DNA from: Anastrepha obliqua
Lineage: Eukaryota; Arthropoda; Insecta; Diptera; Tephritidae
Direction: 5' to 3'
DNA: 64,000 bases
Assembly: GCF_027943255.1 (NCBI RefSeq)
Contig: NC_072893.1
Coordinates: 16,762,001-16,826,000, forward strand
Shown here: positions 32,401 through 44,400 of the stretch, piece after piece
Position numbering within the stretch: position 1 is the first letter of the stretch
Layout of the letters: every line of letters begins with the position of its first letter
Position numbers and translations under genes: made by a program
The notes under the pieces: generated by a model
The model's database searches: none
What the model was told of the DNA's origin: nothing
The model's input: only the letters and a program-made list of their open reading frames with translations

Positions 32401-35400
32401 TAAGCCGACTCCGAACGGCAGATATTTTTTATGAGAAGCTTTTTCATCGCAGAAATACATTCGGAGGATTGCCACTGCCTGCCGCAGGGCGACCGCTATT
32501 AGAAAAAAACTTATTCTATAAGTTTTGTGCTTCATGCACGAAGATTCGAACCTACGCACTTCCGAATAGTAGTCATGTACCAATCCATTCGGCTATCGAC
32601 TATGGTCGATCTTTAAGAGCAACATATCGCAAAATTCTTGAATTTTTTGGTGGAAATAATCGTCCGAATGAGTCGACAATTCAAATGTTGGTGAACAAAT
32701 TTCAAGAAACTCATTCCATCGAGAATGGAAAAAGGAACGGTAGACCAAAAACTGGACGTTCTGTTGAGAATATTGCTGCTGTAGCGCAAAGTCTGGCTGA
32801 ACAAACTTTAACATCAACATCTCGACCTGCTCAACAGTTAAGCATTCGTGAATCGACTGTTTGATATAATTCATCGTGATCTTGAAGTTCTATCGGTACA
32901 TGAAGAAATTGATAACATCAGCATAAAATATAGCAACAACTTTTAAAATATGTAGAAAAACAAAACCTAGTAATATGCGAGCTTAGTGTCTTTGAAATGA
33001 GATTTTACAAAAAACCTTTGAACACTCGAGATGCTTGTTTGCGTGACAATACTTTATCTGATTACAAGTATCGTAATCTGAATAATAAATCTAATCTAAA
33101 TGTCATAGACCACCATTGAAAACATGACCGCCCGCACCCACAACCATATCATCCAACTCACCGTATCCCACTTGGCGTTCATGCGCTCCTTCTCGAAGCG
33201 TGCAAACTCGCGGCGATCGTGTATTGTCGTCAGCAATTTCCACAACAGCAAGATGGCCAGCCCTACGAGCACAATTGCAGCTATCACGCCCAACACAATG
33301 CCCAGCATGAACACCTTTGGTGGACATTCGCGCTCTTGCTGTGCGTGCACTTCAACTTTGTCGTTCACTTCACTGTATTTAAATGTAAATTTGCAATCAT
33401 CTTCATCATAGAATATACACAGCTGCTCATCCTTTTCTTCATCAATAATAATTTTCTCTTCGCCTATGGGAACGAAAGTACAGTTTGCTGCACAAATTTC
33501 CTTACTGTCCTTTAGCGGGCCAGTCTGGTACATTTGGCATTGCACACAATCTTTCAGGTCGTGACAACGACCCGCACAAGTGGGACATTTCTCACAGTAT
33601 TTGCCAGAATAGCGACCTTCCTCGGTAGATTTGCATCTGTAATGAAAAACAAAAAAAAAAATTGTAATAATACCAATAACAGCTTTAAAATTCTATTCAA
33701 TTATTTTTGCACTCTCTCAGCACTTACTTGCACACACCACATTCACATTCACCATGACCGGAACAGATTTCGCCACCATTTGGTGGTATGCAGGTGTCAT
33801 TCGAAGCACGACAATCGCATGCAGAACCCGTCCAACCGGGTTTACATACGCAATGATTGCACTCACAAGTGCCATGTGACTCGCCAGAGCAAAGCAAATT
33901 CTTATGACGTTCGCAAGAGAAGTTATCGCATTCACAGTATTTGCCGGAAATAAGTTCGAAGGGATTTTGACGTTTCTCACACTCGCATTCCCCGCACAGA
34001 CATGTGCCGCGATTATTGCAGTCCACTTGTGTCGTATTATCTGGGCGACAGCCCAAATCGTTATGTTTGCCGGTATGCACATCGCTGGTAGAGCACTCAC
34101 AGTTGTGACCAAAATGCATGTCGTCACATTCGCAGATGCCGCACATTAAGGTGCCATGATTGTTGCATTTGGCTGAATGCGCCTCGTAGCCAATGGCACC
34201 GGGACGCTCACATGGGCACGAGCAAAGCATTTGCAAATCGATGATCAGACTCTCATTTATGCCGACCGGGTAAATTTGAATGACTTGATTCCATTCACGT
34301 GGATCTGTTGGGCACGAAGTTACCAAGATTTCTGCATTGAAATTCACCACATCGCCCACTTTAAGGCCATCACACTTAGCGGTGGGTATCTCGGAACCAC
34401 CGTTCAGGCACGCAGAGTGATAGGTGACCTTCACATGGCTAGTGGCGTTGTCTTTCATTTCAATGGAGGAGGAAATTTTCTGCGTAAGTAAAATTAAAGT
34501 ATAAAACGCAATTTTAACATAAAAATATGTGAATGTGCAATTATTATTTTCTTTTTTTTTTTGGTTTGGACTTACGCTGTACTCAGAGCGCACCAGATCG
34601 ACAACGTTCGATGAGTCCTCCGACAGCACCGCGCTCGAAGAACCTTCAACGTGCTGCGATAGCTTTTCGTAAACGGAATGCTGATTGGCGGTGACGGCGA
34701 AAATGACGTTAATCGAATTCTGTTTGACCTTGTGATTGATTTGTGAGATGCTGGGATAATCTTGTATAACCGAGTGTGTGTAAAGGCCATCGCTGCTTAA
34801 ATGGCATTCACCATCGTTGGGTGCAATCACGCCGCCAAGCTAAAAAAAAAACATGAAATTACGCGAAATTTAGGAGTTTATAATTTTTTGTTTTTGTTTC
34901 CTATTTAATACCTTGCCATCGCCTGCATAATGGAAGCCAGCATCTGTTGAGAAGACGAGGAGGCGACGCGCTTTCTCGCGCCAGCCGATCTGTTGACGAC
35001 AAACTATAGCCTGCATGATGGCATCAAAACCACCTTCGGGAGCATCTAAGTTACCAGACACAGCAGCGCGGCTCACTTCGGACTAAAAATGTCCAACACG
35101 AACAGGGGGAGAGGGAAAGATAAAACGATGTAGTTAATCACTCCAAAGTGCTTTTGCTTTTCTTCTTGGGTTAAAAATTTATTATGTTAATGGCACACTC
35201 TTGGGTTAGAAAATTTTTATGGAATTAGAGATTTTTGTGTCGAATTTTGAAAATAGGTAAACAAATCTTCTTCTTGATTGGCACGATAACGGCTTAAACG
35301 ATTGCTAATCGGTGCCAGTTGGAAACCCCAAGTGAAGCCAAGGCTTCCACTTTAGGAGACCTTCATCTTCCTCTGCTACCGCATCAAATACCAAGAAAAC

Positions 35401-38400
35401 TATCACATATGTAAATATTGAGCCATCAAAGTGACAGTTGAATGGTAGCAAAAATTATCCATCTCCAAAATATATGATCTGAAAGCATATGACTGAACTT
35501 TTTTAGAACATATTTGTTTGTTATGGAATCTGTATGAATATTTTTTTTATTAATTTATTTATTTTTTTTTTTTTTTTTTTAATCTTTTATGGAATCTGTA
35601 CGAAAATGTTTTGTATATACATATATATTTTTTTTAATTAATTTATTTTTTTAATTTATTTAATTTATTAATTTTTTATTTCATTTATTTTCTTTTTAAT
35701 TTAATGTTTTTTTTATTAATTTTTTTATTATTATTTTATTTTTTTGTAATTTTTGTTTTATTTAAATTATTTTTGTTTAATTTGTTTTTTTTTTAAGTTT
35801 ATTTTAATTGATATTTTCTTATTTATTTATTTCTTTTAATTAATTTATTCTTTTTTTAATTAATTTCTTTTTAATTTACTTTTAGTTTTTTTTTAATTTT
35901 TTTTTATTTAATATATGTTTTTATTAAATTTATTTATATATTTTTTTAATTTATTTATTTTGTTTTGAATTTGTTTTTTTTTAATTTATTTATTTTTTTT
36001 TTTTAATTTATTTTTTTTTTATGGCATCTGTATGAAAATGTTTATGTACATATACATTTTTTTAAATTAATTTATCTTTTTTATTTAATTTATGCTTTTT
36101 TTAATTTATTTTTTATTTATTTATTTTTTTTTGTTTTTTTTGTTTAATATTTTTTTGTTAAATTTATTATTTATTTTATTATATTTTATTATAGTATTTA
36201 TTTTACTTTTAATTCATTTTTTTAATTAATTTTTTTTACAATAAATTCATTTATTTTTTTAATTCATTTATTTTGTTAATTTATTTATTTTTTTAATTTA
36301 TTTTTTTTTTGTTTAATTAATTTTATTTTAAATGAATTAAGTTTTTTTATTATTTGTTTTTATTTAAAATTTTTTTTATTTTTGTTTTTTAATTATTTTT
36401 CTAATTTTTTTTTTGTAATTTTAACTTTAATTTTTTAATTTATTTATTTTTACTGAAATTTAAATTTATTTACATTTTATTTATTTATTTATTAAATTTA
36501 TTTATATTTTTATTAAATGTATTTATATATTTTTTAGTTTATTTATTTTTTGTTATTTATTTTTTTTTTTTAATTCATTTACTTTTTTTTAATTAGTTAA
36601 TTTTTTTTAAATATTTTTTTATTTATTTTTTATATTTTTTTATATTTTTTTTATATTTTTTTATATTTTTTTTTTTATTTTTTTTTAATATCTGTTTTTT
36701 ATTTATTTTTTAATATTTTTTTATTTATTTTTTGTTTTTTTTTTATTTATTTATCAATTTTTTTTTTTTCATTTGCTTTAAGTGACTGAAAAATTAAAAA
36801 ATTGTGCATCATATAACGTTTTAATTCCATTGCAAATTCAGTCGAACGCCGATTTCGCACCCTGAAGTAAACATTTAATAAGCTGCGCCATGATGTCACG
36901 GTAAGACCACATTTTTCTATTTCAAAAAAGGAATTTATCAATAAAGTAAATATACTGATAAATGTTATTTCACAAAGAATTGCACTGTTTGCGCGACGGA
37001 ATATTATCGCAAATACCTATCGATTACCTATAAAGGTAGGTGCTTGTTTAGGTAGGGAAGGTGAGTTAAATTTGTTGAAAATATTTGTAGCTACTAAATG
37101 TACAACCACTTGAAAGAAGTGGTAACACCCAGTAGGAAATGTGATGAGCACAGTCATGTGAATATTTTTTTTTCTTTGATGGCAAACAACGTTTATTTTA
37201 TGGAAATGTAGAAAAAACGAAAACATTAAAACTCAACAGATGTGATATTCACGTTTGAAATATAACCTTCGAGGTTTTCTTGTGAAATCCTTTTCTCAAA
37301 TGAAGAACAATTCGCCCTTTTTATAGGGAGACTGAAAGTCTGAAATTTAAATACTTCTGAACTGTAGGTATTTGAGAAAAGACTATGATCTCAGATCATT
37401 TACAATATATTTCAAATCTTAATGAACGCCAAGAAACATTAGAATAGAATTGGAAGTAAAAAATAAGAAAATTCTCCTTCTTCTAACAACTCAAAACATT
37501 CCGATTATCGTGGAAAATTATCGTTAGAATATGACTTCCATAAAATTCAGCACTTCCGTTAGGCTATTTTATAAAGGATCTTTCAAAAGACGCGCCCAGA
37601 TGTTATTCTAAAATTTACATGTAAAAATTTAGATTCTTCAGGTTTCGGTATTCCTATTCAAATTACGGCTCTTAACAATTATATGTGAAAAATTACATCA
37701 TTTAAATGTAAACCACGAGCGCACGGCTATAGGTAAAATCCGCGAAACAGTCGATTCATGAATGTCTCATTCTTGAGAGCGTCGAATGTCGAGATATGGA
37801 TGTAGGAGGTCTTCCTCTTTCCTCCGCTAGCACCACCTGATATCGCATCAAATACTTTCAGAGCCGGTGCGTTTGTATCTATTCGGACAACATGACCATC
37901 TAATGAAGCCGCTGTGCTATGTCCGTGTCGCCGTAAGGCTCATACAGCTCATTGTTCCGTTGTCTACGATACTCGCCGTCACCAACGGGGAAAGGTCCAA
38001 ACATCTTTCACAGAATCTTTCACTCAAACACTCCAAGGGACGGGATGTTGCCATCGTACAAGCTTCTGCGCCATAAGATAGGACGGGAGCCTGATGAGAG
38101 CCTTATAAAGTGTCTTTTGCAACCTCGAAATTATAATTGTCAAAAGTGGCATGGGTGCCGACAAGAGCGTACGCCGACTGTTTGTTTGATGACAAGAGGT
38201 ACCTCTTCGTTTTGTTCTCGTTCACCACCAGGGCCTTTGCTTCTTTATCCAATTTGGAAAAGACAGAGGTAACAGCGCGGTTATTAACGCTGACGAGGTC
38301 AATGTAGGCGGCATACGCCTGCAATTGTGCGCTTATATAAAAAATTGTGCTTGAGCGATTATGTTCTGCGGCTCGCACGATATTTATCAGCATCAGGTTA

Positions 38401-41400
38401 AAGAAATTACACAGCAGAGAGTCACTCTGTCTGAAACCTCATTTGGTATCAAACGGCTCGAAGAGGTACTTCCTAATTCGCAGGGCACTACGTCATTTTG
38501 CATCGTCGTATCAATTTTGCGGGGATACCAATTTCAGACATCGCGACAACTCCCTTTCGTGCTGTTGAATGCAGCTTTAAAATCGACAAAAAAGGTGATG
38601 TTTGCCGATTCTCCTTTCATGGGTCTTTTTCAAGTCTTGGCGTATTGTGAATATCTGGTCGATTGTGGATTTTCCACGTCTAAAACCGCACTGATTAACT
38701 CAATCAGTTGGTTGATGGTGGGCCTTTCACACAATACGCTCGCTAGAAACTTATACGCGATAGTTAGAAGACTAATCTCGCGGTCATTGAGCTACAATTA
38801 CAATATTTTCAACAGAACGTCTAGTTTTAGATCTGTAAGTCCGTTTTCTAACCTCGACGGTAACTAATTCTTGAAATTTTTTACTCATTATTTTGACCAA
38901 ATAAAAAAAAATCACGAATTTTGCAATATGTTGACAAATGTCAAAAATGACATAAAAAAAGAGACAACGTCAAGGAATTATTCACTACTAGGCGTTTACA
39001 TCTAGGCGTTACTTTTGAAAGACCTTTTACTTTTCTAATTGAAACATAAACGCAAGTCTCTGAATTACATTTATGGGTTTCGGAAATACATTTGAGTTTT
39101 TCTGACATACATTTGAGGTTTTCTGAAAATCAATTGCGTTTTTCTGAAATTCATTTCTGCTTTTCTGAAATTCAATAGATTTTTTTTCTTTTTGTTGTTA
39201 ATCCATATTTTCACAAAGCAACTCAGATTATCAAGAGTGTACCATTTAACACATAAAGGCAATCTAACGTACAGGATTTCAGTTAAAGGGGCAAATTAGA
39301 GGACTACGCAAGTATATAATACAGCACATGCCACCATCTACTAGCCAAACCATTTATGTAAATGCATATAGATATTTTTTAGTATTTAATTACCCACTAC
39401 CGAATAAATTAGTAGACAAACTTAGCTTACGAAAAACATGCAATTAATTTTTGTTCTCACAGGTAGCCGACTGATAATTTCTATAAAGTCAAATGAAATC
39501 TCTAACCAGAAATCAGCACAGCCAGCGATTTATGAATTAGATTTCCGTATCAGGTGCGAATTTCGCAAAGTTCACTACTTTTTATGAACGTATTCGCGTA
39601 TACACTCATGGGCAATAAAATAGGTATGTGACGTTTTGAGTAGTTGTAGCTATTTTTTATATTTTCTTCTTGTTCTTGCTGGATGTTCGTGATTGCATAC
39701 AAACATTGTTTTAAACATAGCCTTAGGGTTGCCAGGTCATGCTATGTATTTATGACGTCATTAAATTTGTGTATGTTGCTCACTGCCCCTGTTAGTTCAC
39801 CAATTATTTTGAGATCTGTCCACACTTTGAAGTTGTCAAGCTAGGCCATTTTTTTCCTGTCATTTTCTCTTCGTACTTCAATTTTTCTTTGCATCAATAG
39901 TTGTAAAACACCGAAATTGTGAACAATTTTCATCAAAAATTTAAACTTTTTAATTAGAATTTATTCAATAATTTTTAGTATGCACTGCAAGTTGCAATTG
40001 CCTTCAAAATACCACTGATTTTTGACAATTTTTATGCTAATGGTGCCAGAAATTTTTTCCGTATAAAGAAATGGTCGAACGTATTTTGGTGAAAATTTGT
40101 AGAATTTTAATAATTTTGTACGATGTTTGAAAAAACGATTTAGATAATTTTTTTTATAAGGGTTTTTTATAAAGAGTTAACCTTAACCTTAAAAAATTAA
40201 TATGCACTAAATAAAAAAAACGAGTAAAATAGCTAAAACTGGTCAAAATCTCGCACACCTATTTTATTACCCATGAGTGTATGTATTATCAAAGTGTTTC
40301 AAACAGAAGTTTCATTTGAAGCCAAAAAGTATTCTTTTTTTTATTTTATTACCATTTATATTTAGCACCGTTTTTAGCACCAAGCAGCGTTTGCCAAATT
40401 GACTTCACGTTTCTTTAAGTTTCTTGCCCTTTCAAAATTTATTTGAAGTCAAAAAGTATTTTTTTTAATTTATTATTATTCATATTTTTATGCTACAACA
40501 AAAACAACCACAGCATATTTTATGAAAGTTGTCTGTTGGACACATGGTTATTGTTGTAGCAGCTTACTAAACCCTGTCTGTTAGGGTCGATTTGTGGGGA
40601 GGCAAAAAAATCGCCCATTGCTCTGTGAAAATCATATTCTAGGGATCAAAATAAGAAACTTTGCCGAAGGAACCATACCTCTAAAACGAGTTCTGATGTC
40701 CCCCAAAAATGGTGATATTTTGAAATGATTGTATGGGGAACCCCCCAGGGGAGTTCCAGGGGGTGTGCAACTGGCATGGGTGCATCGGCCGTCCAAAGTT
40801 AGTGGTGGTCGGTCATACATTTGGACTCGATTGGAGCACTCTAAATGGGTCAAAGTGGGATTTTTCGTTCGAGCCAAATTGGGGGACATCAGAATTCGTT
40901 TTAGAGGTATGGTTTCTTCGGCAAAGTTTCTTATTTTGATCTCTAGAATACGATTTTCACAGAGCAATGAGCGATTTTTAAATCGACCCGCCCTATTGTC
41001 TGTGCTATGTAGTCACAAAAGCCAGAAAAAATTGTCAAGATTCTTGTAAAGATTATCACAATACTGTGATCAGTTGTGCATCGCTTTATTTTCTTTTGAG
41101 AAGCGATTTTTATTACTCACACATCAAAATGTGGCAACTCAAACATTGGCAACTGTCACAAAAAGGCCAATCAAAATGAAACTTCTTGTTGAAACACCCT
41201 TTATGTAAAATTTTTAATACACAAATTTATTTAAAACGTTTTGAAGTTTAACTTTAGATGACTCTTCTTCATTTTAAGCGTTTTCCTTTCATTAGAAATA
41301 ATCATCTTTCAATTTTTTTTCTTCATTAGAAATAATCAATTGATTTAAATAAAACATAGAGGCCTGGAGTTATAAAATAAAGAGTAAATAAATTAAAACT

Positions 41401-44400
41401 TATAAAGTCAAAAAATGTATTTCACCATACGACTATAACTACGGGCCAGAGCATTTAATAGAACATAGAAAATTAATCCCATTTTTTGCATATAAAAAAT
41501 TTTATATATAATTAAAAAAAAATATAAAAATTAAAAAACAAAAAATAATTATAAAAATTAAAAAACAAAACATATAAAAATTGTGAATGAAAAATTCTAC
41601 ATAAAAAAATTTATGTAAAAAAACATTTATAAAAAAAACATTTAATAAAAAAAAAATAGTAAAAAATAAAAAAATATATCAAAACTCAGCTTCCTCTATA
41701 AACTGGGTTATAAAGTTAATAAATGCGTTTTCTCATACGACTATAACTACGGGCCAGAGTCTTTAATAGAGCATAGAAAAATAATCCCATTTTTTTGCAT
41801 ATAAAAAATTATAAATAAAAAATTGTATATAAAATTAAAAAAAAAAAAATTTATAAAAATTCTAAATAAAAAATTGTACATAAAAAAACAATTTCTGTAA
41901 AAAAAAAACATTTATAAAAAAAATTTTACACAAAAAGTTGTAAAATATAAAACAAAAACTCAGCTCCCTCTATAAACTGGGTTATAAAGTTATTGTAAAA
42001 AATGCGTTTTATCATACGACTATAGCTACGGGCCAGAGGATTTAAAAGAACATAGAAAAATAATCCCATTTTTTGCATATAAAAAATTATAAATACAAAA
42101 TTTTTATATAAAATTAAATAAAAATATTATAAAAATTCTAAATAAAAAATTGTACATAAAAAATACTATGTAAAAAAAACTTTTATAAAAACAAAATTAT
42201 AAAAAAAATTGTAAAAAATATAAAAACTCAGCCTCTAATCCTATAAATAAAAAGTTTTATATAAACAAACAATTTACGTAAAAAATCTTTTATAAAAAAA
42301 ATGTTATTAAAAACAAATTTAAAAAAAATATAGACCCTAAAAAATTACGAATCAAAAATTACGTCATCGATTCCAAGAAGTGACCTAATCACACCTAAAA
42401 CAAGAAGAGTCATCTAAGGTTAAGAAAAGCTCTTGTCAATCAGCTGCCTTATACACACAAAAAAAATTAAATTATGCTCTTGTTATTAACTTAGCATACG
42501 ACTTATGACAACAACTTACAGAAAATCGATATGTATCCGTGTTTAAAGCCATAACATTACGATAGCCATATGGTGCAGTACAATTGGTACATGGATGTTC
42601 CAAGCTATATATGTATTTGTATATATATATTTATGTATAGATGTATGTAATTTGGCCACATATCGATAGCGTTTTTTTTTTTGTTTTTTTTTTTTAATAC
42701 ATATGTATGTATGCACGAGCATATTAGAAAATATTTCAGATAATTTTATGAAACATTCAAATGCGAGCGAAATAGAGAGAAAGAGATATAAAGAGAATAA
42801 CACAGAGACTATTATAATTAATGCCAATATTTTGTATATATGATTTTATTTTTTTTTTCTAAATATGTCTTAAATATTCCAATATGCATAAATGTATATG
42901 TAAATTACAAAATTTTGGATAATAATTTACTTAGCTAATGATTTAGAATAATACGCACATACTTAAGTGTCTATGGAAATGGAAAGTGCAATTTGACATA
43001 ACAGAATATAAGTATGTACATATGTATGTAGAGAGATCAAGTAAGAAAATAAATATATTATACATTTATGTATGTATGTAGATATGCATTTATAAATACG
43101 TTTAATGCATATGAGCGAAGCACATGTCAATGCAGTAGTGGGTGCCAAGTTTTTTTTTTTGTTTCTTTGTTTTTGTTTTTGCTGTTGTACTAAAGGTAGC
43201 TCAGCTCTATGAAAAGGAAATGATGTTTACATTTTAGCACGTGCAAAAAATAATAATAATTGCTTTACAATTACATTGCCATTTTATCTTCACTCTTGTA
43301 ACCAATACCGCCCAACCTTGGCACCCACCCACACATACCTACATCAATCGTATAAATAACCGAAAACATATGCAACAACAAATCGTGCTCATACTCTGCC
43401 TGTCCAAAATATTGTGCAAATATCGAAAAATATAATAAACGGTAATTGAGGGGGAAAACACTAACATAAGCCATAGAACATTTTCAAGCATAAGAAATCA
43501 GCTGAAAGAGCAAAAGACATACAAGCAAAGCAAGGGGAAACACAAAATACAAACCAAAACCAAAATAAGTGCAAAACACCAGGCAAAAAACTTAAATATT
43601 ACACACACAAGTATAAAAAAAAATAAGAAATGGTAAAAACGTTAATACGAACATGAGAGCATAAATTGAATATAGGTACCAGCAAAGTAGACATTTAAAT
43701 ACTTGTTATACTTATAAGCAGCGCAGTAGCGCGAAAAATTTAAATAAAAAAATTACAATCAAACATAAGAAACATACATAAATGTCATACACACAAACAA
43801 GTATAAGAAATATGAAAAACATGTAAGAGCAGATGTGCAAAAGCAAAAACAACAAGCAAGCGGGTAAAGAGAAAAGCATTAATATGTAAATCTAAAAGAA
43901 GTAGGAAAAATACAAAAGTATTCCAAAGCATTCCTTCTTACAGTGAACGTTGAGGTATTTGTACTCAGAGGCATATGGTTGCGGTAACCGTACGGTGCCT
44001 CACAGCCATCGCAGGGTCTTTCGAGTCTGTTGTAGTTGTTGTTGTTTGCATTGGATTAGAGTTGTAATTGTAGCAATATGTGGTTGCAATAATGGCAATT
44101 ATTGTAGTAGTTGGTAATTGTCGATTGTTGTATTATTGTGGATGTGGTGGAAGGTAGTTGATTTTTTTTGTAGTTGTAATTGTTGTTACAGCGCATTAAT
44201 AAAGTTTTGGGTTGTTGTGGTAGTAGCAGCAAATGTTTGTTTTTTACAGTTTTTGGTTAGTTATTTTTAATTTTTTTGTTTTTTTTTTTTTTATTTTTTA
44301 ATGGGATTGAATTTTATTTTGTAGCAATTTAATATTAATATTCCGTTTTTTGTTTTTGTTTATTTGTGTTTTGGTTGTTGTGAACGTAACAGAAATCAAA

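Larger units (their letters stand above)
32100..39190. repeat. inverted duplication (minisatellite plus mariner end) bracketing mys exons
   Basis: 32100-32345 and 38945-39190 are inverted copies. Each has a minisatellite of TTTCAGAAAA units (TGAATTTCAGAAAA variants), then ATGTTTCAATTAGAAAAGTA, then a mariner terminal repeat (AGGTCTTTCAAAAGTAACGC), then CTTTGACATTTGTCAA. Between them lie four mys exons (33162-35082). Confidence 0.8.

Noticed and set aside
33124..34491. Plus-strand open frames across mys exons (95-139 codons)
   Set aside because: Shadows of the Cys-rich integrin coding exons.
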